64,000 nucleotides of DNA from Gibbula magus (taxonomy: Eukaryota > Mollusca > Gastropoda > Trochida > Trochidae): positions 35,661,548 to 35,725,547 of the forward strand of contig OW388299.1 in assembly GCA_936450465.1 (NCBI GenBank), given 5' to 3'. Both the position numbers and the translations under genes were made by a program. Below the pieces are notes generated by a model. It did no database searches. It saw only the letters and a program-made list of their open reading frames with translations, and was not told the origin of the DNA. This document shows positions 42,316 to 54,609 of this stretch, piece after piece (position 1 is the first letter of the stretch; every line of letters starts with the position of its first letter).

Positions 42316-42545
42316 AGAGGAACATTTTCTGGATAACAACTTCGTTAATGTGAAAATACACGACGTTTCGGAGTATACTCAGTCACTCAAGTGTTATTTC
42401 CTTAAATTCCATCAGGTGGAATGTAACTAATGGTAATAACAAAATGCATGGGATATACCATTTTGTTATTTCTTTACATTCCACCTGATGAAGGAATGAG
42501 TATATACTCTGAAACGTCGTGTATTTTCACATTTAAGAAGTTGTT
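42316..42545. repeat. Foldback element with ACACGACGTTTCGGAG arms
   Basis: About 110-bp arms: GTGAAAATACACGACGTTTC at the left, its inverse GAAACGTCGTGTATTTTCAC at the right, plus inverted CCATCAGGTGGAATGTAA and TTACATTCCACCTGATG. One half-copy with the same ACGACGTTTCGAAG motif lies at about 52685-52790, and diverged relatives at 30838-30980 and about 60960-61090. Confidence 0.8.
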
Positions 42546-43500
42546 TTCCAGAAAATCGCCCTGTTCTCAATGTATACTGTTTAAGCAGATGAATTAGCTA
42601 GATTGTATGCAGGACTGCACTGGTATGTGCTACGATATCGGGGTATTGTTTAAGTCTTGTTAACCCCGTGGCCGGAACTAAGGTAATTAGGTTTTTAGAT
42701 ATCGATTAAATGATAATATACACACTATTTTCCCCCAATTACCTATATATTGTCTACATTTTTCAATCTATCTTGACGTTTCCCTGGAATAGCTCCAACT
42801 ATTTCTTTACATGCCATTTGTTTTTATTTGCTAGGAAGGATTGCACTCACAATGTTTACTGTTGTGTAATTGCATTCGACCCCTATGCCTTCTCTGAAGT
42901 AGATGCAGCAACGTCTTGCTATGGCGTATTTCCGTCTGTCTGTCTGTCTGTCAGTATTTCTTTAATCCTAGAATACTTTAAATTTCAATAATTTTTTATA
43001 AATTATTAATTTGACAGAGTACGTTTCACATGCCCTTTCTTCGATGCTTCAATTTTAAACATTCTAAACTAATCCCCCATTGAACATTTCTGGAACTGTG
43101 TATATGCTGTAACAGAATGATCATAGAGAATAATAACTAAACGACGTCCTGTTTAAAAACATATTTATGAAACGAGTGAGTGGTTTGGTATTTAACGAAC
43201 GAAAGCGAGTTAGATACCAATAACATCCACCATTGTCATAAACAGGTTACTAACCGGAACCGATTTTTGTATTTTAATTATTAATTACTCGCTGATTTAA
43301 AACACATTTAATTGCACGATCTCGTCGATAAGTGGGACACACTCCATTGCGACCGAGGCGCTGAAATTGTGACGTCATATTTTAGACGTCATGTCAATCA
43401 GAAGCAGGCTATGTCATTACACGTTGTGTAACAACATTGTTGTTTTATTAAACAGCGATATCAATAATTAGTGAGTAATAAATCGTTTTCTGTCGACCAT
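42546..43500. other. Intergenic, no gene seen
   Basis: Contains a short TCTG run at about 42933 and inverted GACGTCA pieces at about 43370-43395. No exon recognised. Confidence 0.4.
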
Positions 43501-43790
43501 GTTGATCACCATCCTCGGTTACCAATGAACATGCTCAATAGGATAAGACGGAAATGGTCAAGGGAGGCCAAAATGACCGCGCCCAGGAGGTGCGTGCTTT
43601 GCAACGAAGTGATATGAAGTTTCATTGGCTCGCAGGTCCAAGCTGCGTAGCAGTTTGATTGGCTCTCGCCGACCAAGGGCGGGTAATTTGAGTACAGATT
43701 TCCCTGATGGAGTGTTTCAGGGGTGATAAAGTGGAGAGCAACGGAGCATATATAAAACCCTGGTAACCGAAGATGGTTGATCACATATTA
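43500..43790. repeat. MITE with TGATCA(A)CCATCYTCGGTTACCA ends
   Basis: GTTGATCACCATCCTCGGTT, then ACCA at 43500-43524 and the inverse at about 43761-43786. The interior is GC-richer than its surroundings and contains two ATTGGCTC boxes and TATATAAAA, giving a promoter-like look. Confidence 0.6.
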
Positions 43791-45639
43791 CACAATATTC
43801 CAAGTACATTCAAACATGGCAGGGCACACAAAATCAGCCGTTAGGAATGGATCCTTACATTATATAGACGTTGCAAACATTTGGTTAATGGTGAGAGAGA
43901 AAAAAATCTATGTATTATGTACTTGCATACATAATGTTAACATTAACCATACATGCCATCAAGATAGTAAACAAATCTAACATTGTTAATTTTTGAGCAC
44001 ACTATCAGCAGAAGCACATATTTTACTATTTTTATGGACGAGTCCCATTCGGGATTTGAACTCACGTCCTCAGAGTCAGGCACCAACCGCAAAGACTCTT
44101 TATAGCAGTATAGGGTTGCAGCTGTAAAGCACACATCCTTCATCGAGACTGACAGTTGACGATACCAGTCGTGCATTCTCCAGATGGCTTTGATACCCAA
44201 TTATGCCTGATAGGATGTACATGGGTAACGGTATGTCCCTATGCACCACATTGTGTTCTGCATTGCTGCAGAGTCGCACTAACGTTATGCTTTACGTTGA
44301 GGGAGTAATTGCTTTATGGATATTTACTGCCGAAAAACTTCAACGTTGAATTATTTCAGGTAGGTGGAAATCTTAACTTAAATTGTGTTTGGGCGTCTTA
44401 TCAATAATGCATTCTGGATGAATATTGTAATTTATGTTAAGAACATGCGATCGTGAGGGATTTCTTATTCTAAAGGAGACAAGTTAATCATTTTAAATGG
44501 AATGCATGCTGTTCTTAATGAGCCATTTTAGTGAAGTGAATATTTATTTATTTATTAATTTATTTGAATAAGTAACAGTATTTGTTTTGATGATAGAAGG
44601 TCAATAATACTACACCTAACATCGCCAAACAGCAAAATAGCTAGCAAAGGTTAAATATTTGTTTGAATATTATTTTCATGATATTCTTAATCTTAATATT
44701 TGGAGCACATAATTTTTTATTGAGGAGCATATGAACTGCACATAAAGACAATTGAGGCAGTCTATGTAATGTATGTAATATAATCTATGTATACAAAAGG
44801 TTAGACAAGCTGTTTTACATTAATAATGATCCATTATGAAATGTTTTAAAAATATATAACTCTCATCCTAGCAATACCTATTGCAGAGGGTAACAGTATG
44901 TTCTTGGAGAAATCGGCCACGTTATACCACAATACGTTAAAATGGGAGTTGCCTTTTCCTAGTGCTCAGCGGTACAAGTAGAGAACAACGTTAAACTGGC
45001 GCTGTTATGGCATCCTACTTTAACATTTGGACTCCGAAAATAATATTTTGTAGAATTTCAAATTTAGAAAAAAGAAAATATGATAAAAAGGAGTCTCTGT
45101 GAAAATTCAAACTGAGCTCTGTAGTCTTTATGTAGACTTGCCTAGACTCTGTAAAAATTAAGAGGTCTGGGTGACATATTAATGACTTCCGTATGCCATG
45201 AGCACAGGACGAATTTCCAAAATTTCAACATAATAAGAATTTTGAAGAACTATTAAAAAGATGTAGATCTTTATTGAGCTGATTATTGCATTCATTATTT
45301 CACACTGTTGTCAACACGTAAGTGGACATGTGCTCCCTGATTCTGCCAAACCTTTATCTACTGCAGAATAAACACTACAGGAACATTCTTGAAGCAGTAT
45401 CAGGTATGATTCAGGTAATGGGGTGTGTTGCATTGCCAGGGCCATGTGTTGTCATTAAAGCACCAATGATTCCTGATAACAACACATAACAATAAACATG
45501 TGTGCCTGTTTGGGCTGGCAGTTTGTGCAATTTTCAAGACAGCATTCACGACATTCTTGAAATAAGTGTGACCAAAACAAGCCTTCCTTCAATCTCACCC
45601 AGTGTATTCTGATATTAAATATATTATCAAGAATTGATA
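43791..45639. other. Intergenic with a decayed tRNA-like head
   Basis: At about 44035-44100 (minus) GTTGGTGCCTGACTCTGAGG, then ACGTGAGTTCAAATCCC resembles the anticodon and B-box half of a tRNA, followed by GGGACTCGTCCATAAAAA: probably a SINE relic. No exon recognised. Confidence 0.4.
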
Positions 45640-45793
45640 AAAGTTACAGCGATCCGAGGCTTTGTCGAGTATTTTACTTTTATTGACGAGTGTTGAGGTT
45701 GTGTCTTTATCAAGTATATGACCTCATAGCATAGTGATGTTATCACGTTTTGACATCACGGCATTGCGAGTCGTGCACCTGTTGATGTCAAAT

Positions 45794-45922
45794 CACAGGT
45801 GAAGTTTAGCGCAAATATGTTGCGTAACAGAGATGAACGACCAGTTTTCCCTATGCGCGAACGAAGGAAAACTTGTCGTTCATCTCTGTTGCGCAACATA
45901 TTTCCGCAAAACTTCACATGTG
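45794..45922. repeat. Long palindrome, about 56-bp arms
   Basis: GGTGAAGTTTAGCGCAAATA, then TGTTGCGTAACAGAGATGAACG at the left and its near-perfect inverse at the right, with a short spacer. The flank at 45715-45790 carries GTCATAGCATTTTGACGTCA-like sequence also seen at about 32395-32440, so it belongs to a dispersed family. Confidence 0.8.
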
Positions 45923-46030
45923 GTCAAACCAATGTGATGTCATGCAATTTATAATTCCAGTGTTTTGTACAAAATCTACTGTCAAAATGATATCTGCTTG
46001 GTCTCACATGAATATCCCATGTGGAACATA

Positions 46031-46546
46031 TACACTCACAGGCAAAAGAAAGACTTAGTATTATAGGTGTACATGAAAGATACAGTTTAATCAACAAAAG
46101 ATGAACACGACTGCAACATAGTAGCGCCATGTCTATAATAGTCAACTAAACTTTATTTGTTACTTTTTACATTTTCTGTTCATATTTTGTTCGGCTTTTA
46201 AAAAATATCGTTTTGAAATTTCCCTACCATGCGAGATAGGAGAGTGAAATATGGCTTTTTTAAGGACATCCTACAACAATGACGCGTCATCAATTAAAGT
46301 GCAACAAGGTAAATCGTGACAACAAAATCTTGTACAAACATAATTTACAAATTCATTATGTCCAAAAGCCCATCCGAAATAGCAATTTCAGGACCCCAAC
46401 AAATATAAAATAATAAGTATCATACTCTAATACCTGAAATTATGTATATCCTCATCACAATCATTTAACATCGACTTTATCCGGAATAATTATTTTGTGT
46501 CTGACTCTGTTGAGAATAAGGTATATATTCTTTTGCTTCTAAGTGA
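46031..46546. mobile_element. TIR element, family GGCAAAAGAAA, copy 4
   Basis: Starts TACACTCACAGGCAAAAGAA and ends ATTCTTTTGCTTCTAAGTG. Interior ATGACGCGTCATCAATTAAA corresponds to copy 3. About 515 bp. A lone end (ACACTAACGAGCAAAAGAAA) also occurs at about 9778. Confidence 0.7.
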
Positions 46547-47800
46547 AGTTTTTGGTGATAAATGAAATGTTATCCAATTATATTTTGTTAGGTTGTTTTC
46601 TCCCACTGTAGATCGAGGCTGGCTCTACTTCCTGAATTAGCCTCAACTCAATATACTTTTCTCCCAAGAATTGTGCGTCATGAAATGTACCCTATGAAAA
46701 ACAGTTGAAAGTTACTTCATCGTAGCTTGGTCTTTATTCTGATTATGAAACTTTGCCATTCAGTTGTAGAAGGTGACGATGGCCACTTCTGTACTGTATT
46801 TACGTTCGTGGTGTTATTGACTTTAAAATGTGCAAGAAAATGTAAGATATACTTGTAAGTACTCCATGTTCGAAATAAAAATTAAGACACTTCTGTGCTA
46901 TAATCTGGAGTATTACAGTGAGTTTTATTGTCACAAAGGTGCAGATAAAGTGTAACAAATGAAGCTTTAGCCATTTATTCAAGTTCCTTTATGGCTTCAC
47001 TATCATCAGATTCTGTCAGATGAGGAATGGCAGGATACCCACAAAGATTGAATTCAGCATTTATACCAACTCTAAACCATTACCCCAATTCCATAGAGAT
47101 ATTGGTGAGCTTACTAGCTCCTTGTTGCGATTACACGGATCTCATTCTATATTTTGAAATAACCCCAATATCCTCTAATCACATCCTACTGTATACACAT
47201 GTAAAAATATGTTAATAAAATACGACATGAACAGAAAATGCTCTTTATAAATGTAATGAGTGGTGTTTGGATTTGTTTTTAAAAAGTAGAGCTATCAGTA
47301 ACACACTTCTCTTAAATTTCCATGGGATATTTTAGGAACAGGTTGTGATAAGCATTCCTTTTATAGAAACCTTATCCTTATCAATAATCGTTAACGACTT
47401 CCTTCAGAATAAGCAGTTTATATCTGGTCATATTTCATGTTTGTTCATTTATTACATTATAAATTAAAATCTAAAAGTATTATCATAGGCAAAATTTTAA
47501 CTTTTAAATTGAGGAGAGACTGCCAACAAGCTGACAAAATACAGAGTGGGGAGAAAGACTAACTGTGTTTGTGACTCCCGTACCCCGTTAACCATATATA
47601 ACCACTGCACATGTCAGTGCATTTCTGCAAACAAACTCCATGTTCTTTATAGAGATAAAATAGCTTTATACAGATTGGATTTGATTAAACCGAAGGACAA
47701 CGAAGGAAAGTTAGAGAAAAAAATCAGAGAGAAGGAGAGAAATGTTGATAAATCGAAAAAGTAGAAGCAGTAAGAAATAGAGCATATCACATTTAAGGAA
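46547..47800. other. Intergenic, no feature seen
   Basis: AT-rich; short open frames only, none with family features. Confidence 0.4.
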
Positions 47801-47807
47801 TCTTACC

Positions 47808-48270
47808 CCCGGCGCTTTTTTGGACGCCCTGCTCTTATTTGAGACCCGGCCCTTATTTTATTTTCAGGTTTGACCAATACACGTGATAACCTCTGATAAC
47901 CATTTACAATAACACAAACTCCTCGCAATTTGATGTAAACCAAATTTAACGTGGTAGTTTAATCTTCTTAATGGCTGGGAACCGATATGGGAAATATATT
48001 TAGTAGGGGGTGATCATTGATGCGATATAAACCGGGCCCCTATTAAAGGCCCGGCCCTTATTGGAGACCCGACTCTCATCACCTTTTGGTACTTTTACCC
48101 CCGGCTTCTATTAGAGGCCTGGGCCTATATTTTCGAGGCTCTCTTAGCGCTAAGATTGTCGTAAGTACCATACATTAACATTGACGTACGACTATCTTAG
48201 CACTAAGACAGCTTCGAAAATATGGGCCCTGGCTCCTATTTGAGGCCCCCCTATTAGAGGAAATGCGGTA
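47808..48270. repeat. Dispersed repeat rich in GGCCCGGCCCTTATT, with a nested foldback
   Basis: Several copies of (A/G)GGCCCGGCYCTTATTxGAGACC and ends such as TTAGAGGAAATGCGGTA. Interrupted at 48119-48226 by the GTCGTAAGT foldback element. Confidence 0.65.
48119..48226. repeat. Short foldback element, family GTCGTAAGT, copy 2
   Basis: GGGCCTATATTTTCGAGGCT, then CTCTTAGCGCTAAGATTGTCG, and the inverse at the right ending CTTCGAAAATATGGGCCC. About 108 bp; same family as 14183-14280. Confidence 0.8.
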
Positions 48271-50990
48271 TGTTAAAAGAGGAGCTTTGCGTAGGTCAAA
48301 AGCGAATTCACTTAATAATCACAGTATTACATTCATTTTTAAAATTATATATTTAACCTTATATATAGTATTACTTTTGAAAATTTAACATGTATGATAA
48401 GTTCAACTTTTCATTTGAAAATATGCCATGGATTTGGAAATCCGGTACGGATTTGAGGCCTTGCATGGATTCGAGTCCTACATACAAGTATAAAACAATG
48501 CAATTGAAAGTCGAAATTTTGAAAATGAATATAAAGCAGAGAGAAAGAAGTTTGAACTAAATTTATAGAGATCTATTCATACGTAAACGATATGTTATTA
48601 ATTATATTAAAATAACATTCTCAACCAGCATAGCATTAATTTCGAATTTGTGATCAACAGAATAGACCTAATGAGTAATATCTCTGTAATTCACAATAAA
48701 AGCCTTTAACGAGGACAACGATAGTCTTGTGAGGTCCCTATTCAGCCCTAATCTGTTGCAATGAAGATTGACATCTCCGATATATACTGTACTCTATCCT
48801 AAGTATTGCACGCACTTCTGGGTCTGCTCTCACAAAGCATCGTCGAGCTACTACCATTCTCTTGCTTTACTCTTTGGTTACATTAACGCTTTACGATAAC
48901 ACTATTTACGATTTACGTATAGAGTATGTAGATCATTGGTTCACCAAGTTCGCCTGTGGATACTACAATACCTGACTGGATACTTTAAGATGTATCCATT
49001 GTGTTTCATAAAATTTAATTTGGCTTTAATCCGTTCGAACACACCATATGTACTGTCTACAGTACACATAATTTCCCTCAATTTGAATATGCATCCCAAT
49101 CACCAAATATATCATAATTACGGGTTTCCAATTAAAATTAAATCATTATGCATGACATTTGTGCAGAAACCGAAACTGCACGTCTCGTGTACATGCGCAG
49201 TAGTACTATGATATATCTAACATTATCAACCAAAATTTGTCTTTTTGTCTGCTATAATTTGGATCGTCAATCGCGGTGCATTGTCCGGATCAGAAATAAC
49301 TACTTTTACCTTCACATCGTCAATATACTAAGCTGACTATAATCAAAATGGTAGTTTTCGGTAACAGTCAGTACGTCTCGAAAAATAATAACATTTATAA
49401 CGTTTGGAATATATGACCCCCAACAACACAATGGGTATTTAATGGTACCTTTAATGGTATAAGGAATTAGAAGAAGGATACTTAATACGATAAGCATTTA
49501 GAAAGAGAAACATGGTAAACACCACACGTGTTACAGACAAGACAGATACCTTCTTACTGGCTGTGACTTATCTAGTCTCTACACAAGCTACACAGAAACT
49601 CCAGGTATCGTTGATTGAAAACATAAGGGGTACTTAATCAGTTGATAAATGAGCAGCTTGCACCAGTCCAGCATCCCGGAATGTCGCACTAAGTATGCTA
49701 ATTCGTACATATACTGACGATGTACCCCAGATATCGCTTCCAATATATTACAGTGCCATGGATGATAACTGTAATGTGTGTGAACAGTGCCGCAGCATTT
49801 AACAAAATAAAACAACTGCTACTAATTTGATAAACACTAACAATTTGTTATATTTGTTTTAGGTAAATGGCCATAACTGGCATAAAGTATTATTTGGTAA
49901 CAAGAAAAGGCCTTGTAAAATCATATCAATACATATTATAACAATCGTCAATACCTTTCATTTCCAAATTGTTTAAAAAGAACGTATCAGAGATTTATTT
50001 TGGGCTTTTGAAAAAACATTTATCTATGGCGTACCCTGTATCTCTACCGTACACGAATAAATGAAGTGTAAACCGTGTTTCAACACATAAAACAGGATTA
50101 AGATTTAAACAAAACCATAAAAAACAAGGGTTTCAATGGGGTAACAACTAAAAGCAACATATCAGTCAGTATGTTTTATAATTCAAGACAATTTACTTAC
50201 AATTTATCTAGAAGCCAGACATTTCATGTATGCCAGGTGTCGTTGATTGGAAACATAAGGTGACATTAATGCCATAATAAACAACACTTACCAATTTCCA
50301 TAATACCAACTTAAAGACATTAATGTACATACATACTTACGGTGTAATCTGCAGGACGCTTCTGATATCCATTATTTTAATGGTAAGGTACACGTGTGCC
50401 AACGTATATGACTTTATCTACTGTAGCGTGTAAGACAAAGTGACGGAACTTCAAAACATTTTCGTAGAGATATCACATATCTATAGCCCCCCCCCACCCC
50501 CCCCCCCCCCCCCCCCAAAAGAATTTGTTCCTGGTTTCCGCCCGCATCAGTTTCAAACCCACGCCTCAGGTCTTTTTTTTCTAGGTTTTAGTAAAAGTAA
50601 GGGCAGATAACTTTTTGAGCCTCAGAAAAACTTGAACATAGAAAATGTCACTCGTTCCTGTTGAGATGGAGTGTAGGGGTGAGATATTTGACTATTTAGA
50701 ATAGTAACACATATTAGGAGGGTTTGTACTTTATCTATATAAATAATTGTATAATTTTTTTGTTTATCACTTCCTTCCAAAATAAAAAAAACGTCGTAAA
50801 TAAACGTCATTTTTGTCACCCTGTAAAGACCAGAAACCTTTTCTTCTCTTTTTAGGCCTAATAGCAGATTATGATTTGTCTGCACATGCAATTTAGTGCC
50901 TACATGTGCTCTAAAATACACCATATAGTTTGTCTGAGTATATCTACAGTATGCAGAGTTTTGAGTAAGAGTTCAGAAGATGTATACAAA
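48271..50990. other. Intergenic, poly-C run, no gene seen
   Basis: An interrupted C run at 50487-50516; otherwise AT-rich without recognisable exon. Confidence 0.4.
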
Positions 50991-50993
50991 TCT

Positions 50994-51472
50994 TAAAGGC
51001 GATGTACTACATCGTTCTTACTTAAATAAGTGATATCACGAAAAGGTAAATAAGTGTTACCAATGGCTAGACAATACTCCTCAATCAATAAAGAGAGTTC
51101 TAAAACGATTCACATTAAAATGGCCGCTCGAAGGTTGTTCAAGTGATCTGACTAATTAAATGATACCTAAACATTCAGAGTAAAATCAATTATGGCACCA
51201 ATGACATTCATCTTGCTGTCTGACTTCTCATATTCGCATTATACCTACCTCTCACTCAGAAGATTTCCACACCACTGTCGCTTTATACGTCGCACCATAC
51301 ATGCAGTTTTCTTCAAGTACGGAGAATCATTTTTTATGGACACGGTTTATCAGGTCGTGTAATGAGATGTTTTACCCTCTAACGTAACAATATATTGTAT
51401 AAACTTTAATGATAAATTGAAAATTTAAGAAAACAAAATTTGTGAAAAAGGGCTACACTGCCTCGTGGAAAG
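50994..51472. repeat. Dispersed repeat, copy 1 of a two-copy family
   Basis: Shares GTAAATAAGTGTTACCAATG, ACAATACTCCT, GGTTGTTCAAGTGATCT, CTCTCAC(T), ATACGTCGCACC, TATGGA(C/T)AC and GAGATGTTTTACC, in the same order, with 61655-62145. Weak inverted ends AAAGGCGATGTA and TACACTGCCTC. Confidence 0.75.
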
Positions 51473-52680
51473 GTATAAGATGCCACTAAGGTAACCCTTT
51501 TAAGGTTGTTGTATACAAAGAGACCCTGCATGGCCAATGCTATGATACTCTGAATTCCTGCACTTTGTCAACATCAAGACTACATGTCCAATTCAAACCA
51601 TACCACTTTCACTGCAATGTATATCTGTCATTCTGATAGTTCTGTATTTATCATCTGTAGTATGTTTTACAAAGTTAAAGAACTGCTTCATCTATTTTGG
51701 TAAACAGGAAGGTAGTAAAATAAAGATGTGCTTTTTATGTTGTCTATAATATCAAATGCTTATATTGTGAATCAAAGTTGCTGGTGAGGTATTAATATAA
51801 GCAAAAGTTTTGCTTGTTTACCAAACCAGATTCTCTATGAATAAAAATACCTTTAAACCAATCAAAGTTGCTGAATTGATTGCATATGCTCTGCCACCGG
51901 ATTGACTGCCGGAGTGGGAAACTCGTGTGGTTTTTATTTAAAATGTAAAATTGATAACATTTACAATTACATTATAATTTATGTAATTGTTTATTGTAAT
52001 ACAGAACAATACTGCATGGTTTCTCTCACTTCCAAACACTGTAAGTAGTTAACCTTATTTACTCCCAGAATAGAAAGAGTAGCAATTAATCGGTTAGTTT
52101 CCTCTGCTTACCTACTCGTAACATCTACATGTTACACACAACATAAACAATCTTCTAACTACATTGAAACCATCTGTTTCGTGAAGGCGTATTGAACAAC
52201 GCATGTGGATAACAGATGGAGAAATAGAACTCTCCGATTTGGTGAGTTGTTCCTTTTCAGAAGGATTTGTTTACATTTAAGTGTAATGTTTGCGAAAGTA
52301 ATAGATTCTCTGCATGTTTATGTATACCGGCACGATACAAGTACCATTCATTAAGACATAAAACAAGAATAATGTATAACAAACTTCTGTTACCCGAGCA
52401 GTCATTGCTCCAGGGACATGTTTATGTGAAACTCTTTAAGTGTGTGAATGACGTTGAAGTTCTATTTGTGTTGACAGCTCTAGACTAATGATCAACTGCT
52501 GTTAACTTTTGATATTGCAACAATTTCAGAATCTCGGGCTTTCATCACAACAAATACTACATATGATTCATAAATATGACTCATAAACGTATAATAAATT
52601 ATTTCAAAATTAAGAATGTTCTTATTTGAAGAAATTGTTTTACTTGATTTCAATGAAGGGCATTAAAGGAGGAATACATA
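51473..52680. other. Intergenic, no feature seen
   Basis: AT-rich; no exon, RNA gene or repeat that I can identify. Confidence 0.4.
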
Positions 52681-52684
52681 AGAA

Positions 52685-52790
52685 AAGGACATACGTTGGA
52701 TAATGACTTCATCAATGTGGAATATCACGACGTTTCGAAGTACGTGCTGAATTACTCCTTTCACCTGAAGGAAAAGTAAGCACAACTGTC
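52685..52790. repeat. Half-copy of the ACGACGTTTCG foldback family
   Basis: TTGGATAATGACTTCATCAA, then TGTGGAATATCACGACGTTTCGAAG and CCTTTCACCTGAAGG correspond to the left arm of 42316-42545. The second arm is missing. Confidence 0.6.
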
Positions 52791-52813
52791 ATGTTGCAGC
52801 TGTTGTCTAGAAA

Positions 52814-53186
52814 ACCTGAGGCGTCTTCAGGACCGCGAGTACTCGCTTGGCGTGTACGCGCGTAACCGCGAACGACTCCTGAACGGAAACCTGAGGTCGC
52901 GAGTACTTCCCAAGATAATTTCAGAATACCATCACCATTTTGGACAATATAGGTGGCTTGCACACAGCAATTAACCAAATTTCAATTGAGGGGGTAATAA
53001 AAGAAAGAAAAATGAGGTAATCAGATTTTGTGACACGCGACTCCGTTTTGGATCGTAAATACTCGCTTGGCGAGAATGCTCCAAAGTGGTCACGCGTGTA
53101 TTCGCGAGTACGCGCGAACTCGTTGTCGTTCAGAAGCGGGTACTTGCGAATATTCGCGAGTACTCGCGATCCTGAACACGCCTCTG
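52814..53186. mobile_element. hAT-like MITE, copy 2, inverted relative to copy 1
   Basis: GAGGCGTCTTCAGGACCGCG to CGATCCTGAACACGCCTCTG. The interior (AATGAGGTAATCAGATTTTG, TTGAGGGGGTAATAAAAGAA) is the reverse complement of the interior of 28231-28599. Rich in inverted ACTCGCG motifs. Confidence 0.8.
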
Positions 53187-54300
53187 GCTGTTCTTGACAT
53201 ATAAGGATGGTTTCATGCATTGGACAATACGACCCTTGCTTTCATGCATCGTTTCTTCAGGAATCTCCATAATGGACTCCAGAAGGTACTCTTAAACGGT
53301 CTTGATAATTTCTGCTAGATGCCCCACAATCTGTAAAACTTAAAACCAGTTCTATATGTGTTCTTAACCCTAAGGCCTATATTGAAACATTTCCCACCAA
53401 TTCATATTCATGTAGGGCTAAACGTTTTTAATTGATGATGGCAGCTTGGCATTGTATAATATAAAATAAGGTTAACCCTTTGAGCAGCGATTGGGACGCA
53501 CCTGTTTAATTTATCCATATCTTTCCTCATCATGTTTTATTGTATTTTATTGCTGTAATCATCAGAGGTAACTTGTTATCTATACATAATTAAGGAGCCA
53601 TGAAAGGGAAGCTATGAAAGTATGGTAGGATCGCAGTGACCTGACCGCCAAACCAAAGCTTATCCAAACAGGGGAAGCACATTACTGTTATTATTGGAAT
53701 CTTTATCATGAAAAACAATGGTAATCAGTGGCTTTGATAACTTTCATCAAGAACATCAACAAATGATTAGAAAAGAACGTGAAACTGGTTCATGATCGTT
53801 TCTACAGGGGATCAAAATACCATAATAGTCGACCTAATTGTAAAACTGCTCACGAATATTGTCGGATGTAATATTTAACGTTTTTATCCCAGGTCTCGCA
53901 TCTTCTGGTTCTTCTGTCTGATGAGGGTCTACAACCTTACCATACCCTCGATATTATGGTTTCTCCTTATAGTAGTTCCTGTATTGGGGCACATTGCTCT
54001 TCCTCCAATCTGATATTGATAAGGACCGATTCTTCATAAGGTTCTCATTATTTCTTCATCTCAATTTCGCGGCTCAGATTGCTGAATATCATGTGTTGGG
54101 GAAATGAATGTTCACGAACAATTGTACACTCATATTTGAAACATATCAATTTAATAATTTAAAAACAACACATCAGTCTATGTTATTTATGAAACCGTGA
54201 TGTGTATGATGAATACCTTTCAGGAACGGATGCAGGATTTAAGTTTCAAAAGGTGCATAACTGATTTCATAACTGATATGCCTTCCTCTCCCCTGGTCCA
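53187..54300. other. Intergenic, no feature seen
   Basis: No exon recognised; no repeat shared with the rest of the window was noticed. Confidence 0.35.
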
Positions 54301-54308
54301 TGGAGCAT

Positions 54309-54543
54309 ACTAATAATAACACTTTATTGTCCTCAATACATTGGAAATTGGAAATTTGTTTTGAGCATTTCGCACCCGGCATCCACTGTGCAGCGCCAGT
54401 TCTGTCCTTACAATGCTGAGTGTCAAGCAAGGAAGCAACAACTCCCATCTTTTAACGTCTTTTGGTTTGACGCGACCGGGAATCGAACCACGGTCTTCCG
54501 GGTGATGAGCGGACACTCTACCAACTGAGCTACATCCCCGGTT
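54309..54543 (-). mobile_element. tRNA-derived SINE, second family
   Basis: On the minus strand: A box TAGCTCAGTTGG and B box GGTTCGATTCC in a tRNA-like head, then a body with GGGAGTTGTTGCTTCCTTGC, then TTGACACTCAGCATTG, and a 3' end AATAAAGTGTTATTATTAG. Flanked by an 8-bp duplication TGGAGCAT (54301-54308, 54544-54551). About 235 bp. The body may be a conserved SINE central domain, but I cannot name it with certainty. Confidence 0.85.
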
Positions 54544-54560
54544 TGGAGCATGTTTGGACA

Positions 54561-54601
54561 CCCCCCCCCCCCCCCCTCCCCTCCCCTCCCCTCCCCTCCC
54601 C
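54561..54601. repeat. C16 run followed by CCCCT repeats
   Basis: A run of 16 C then five TCCCC units. The minus strand has many G-tracts and could form G-quadruplexes. It lies 10 bp from the SINE target duplication. Confidence 0.85.
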
Positions 54602-54609
54602 CACCTCTC

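Noticed and set aside
42480..42520. Hammerhead ribozyme, from CTGATGA and GAAAC at a fitting distance
   Set aside because: Stem II pairs for only about 3 bp, and I found no partner for stems I and III with an NUH cleavage site. Kept only as a test suggestion.
43748..43980. TATA box followed by an ATG open frame of 55 codons
   Set aside because: The TATA lies inside a MITE and the frame (MAGHTKSAVRNG...) shows no family motif. It faintly recalls a histone start but does not continue as one.
54470..54541. tRNA gene-like sequence with perfect A and B boxes
   Set aside because: Head of a SINE with an 8-bp target duplication; the anticodon and T stems have mismatches.
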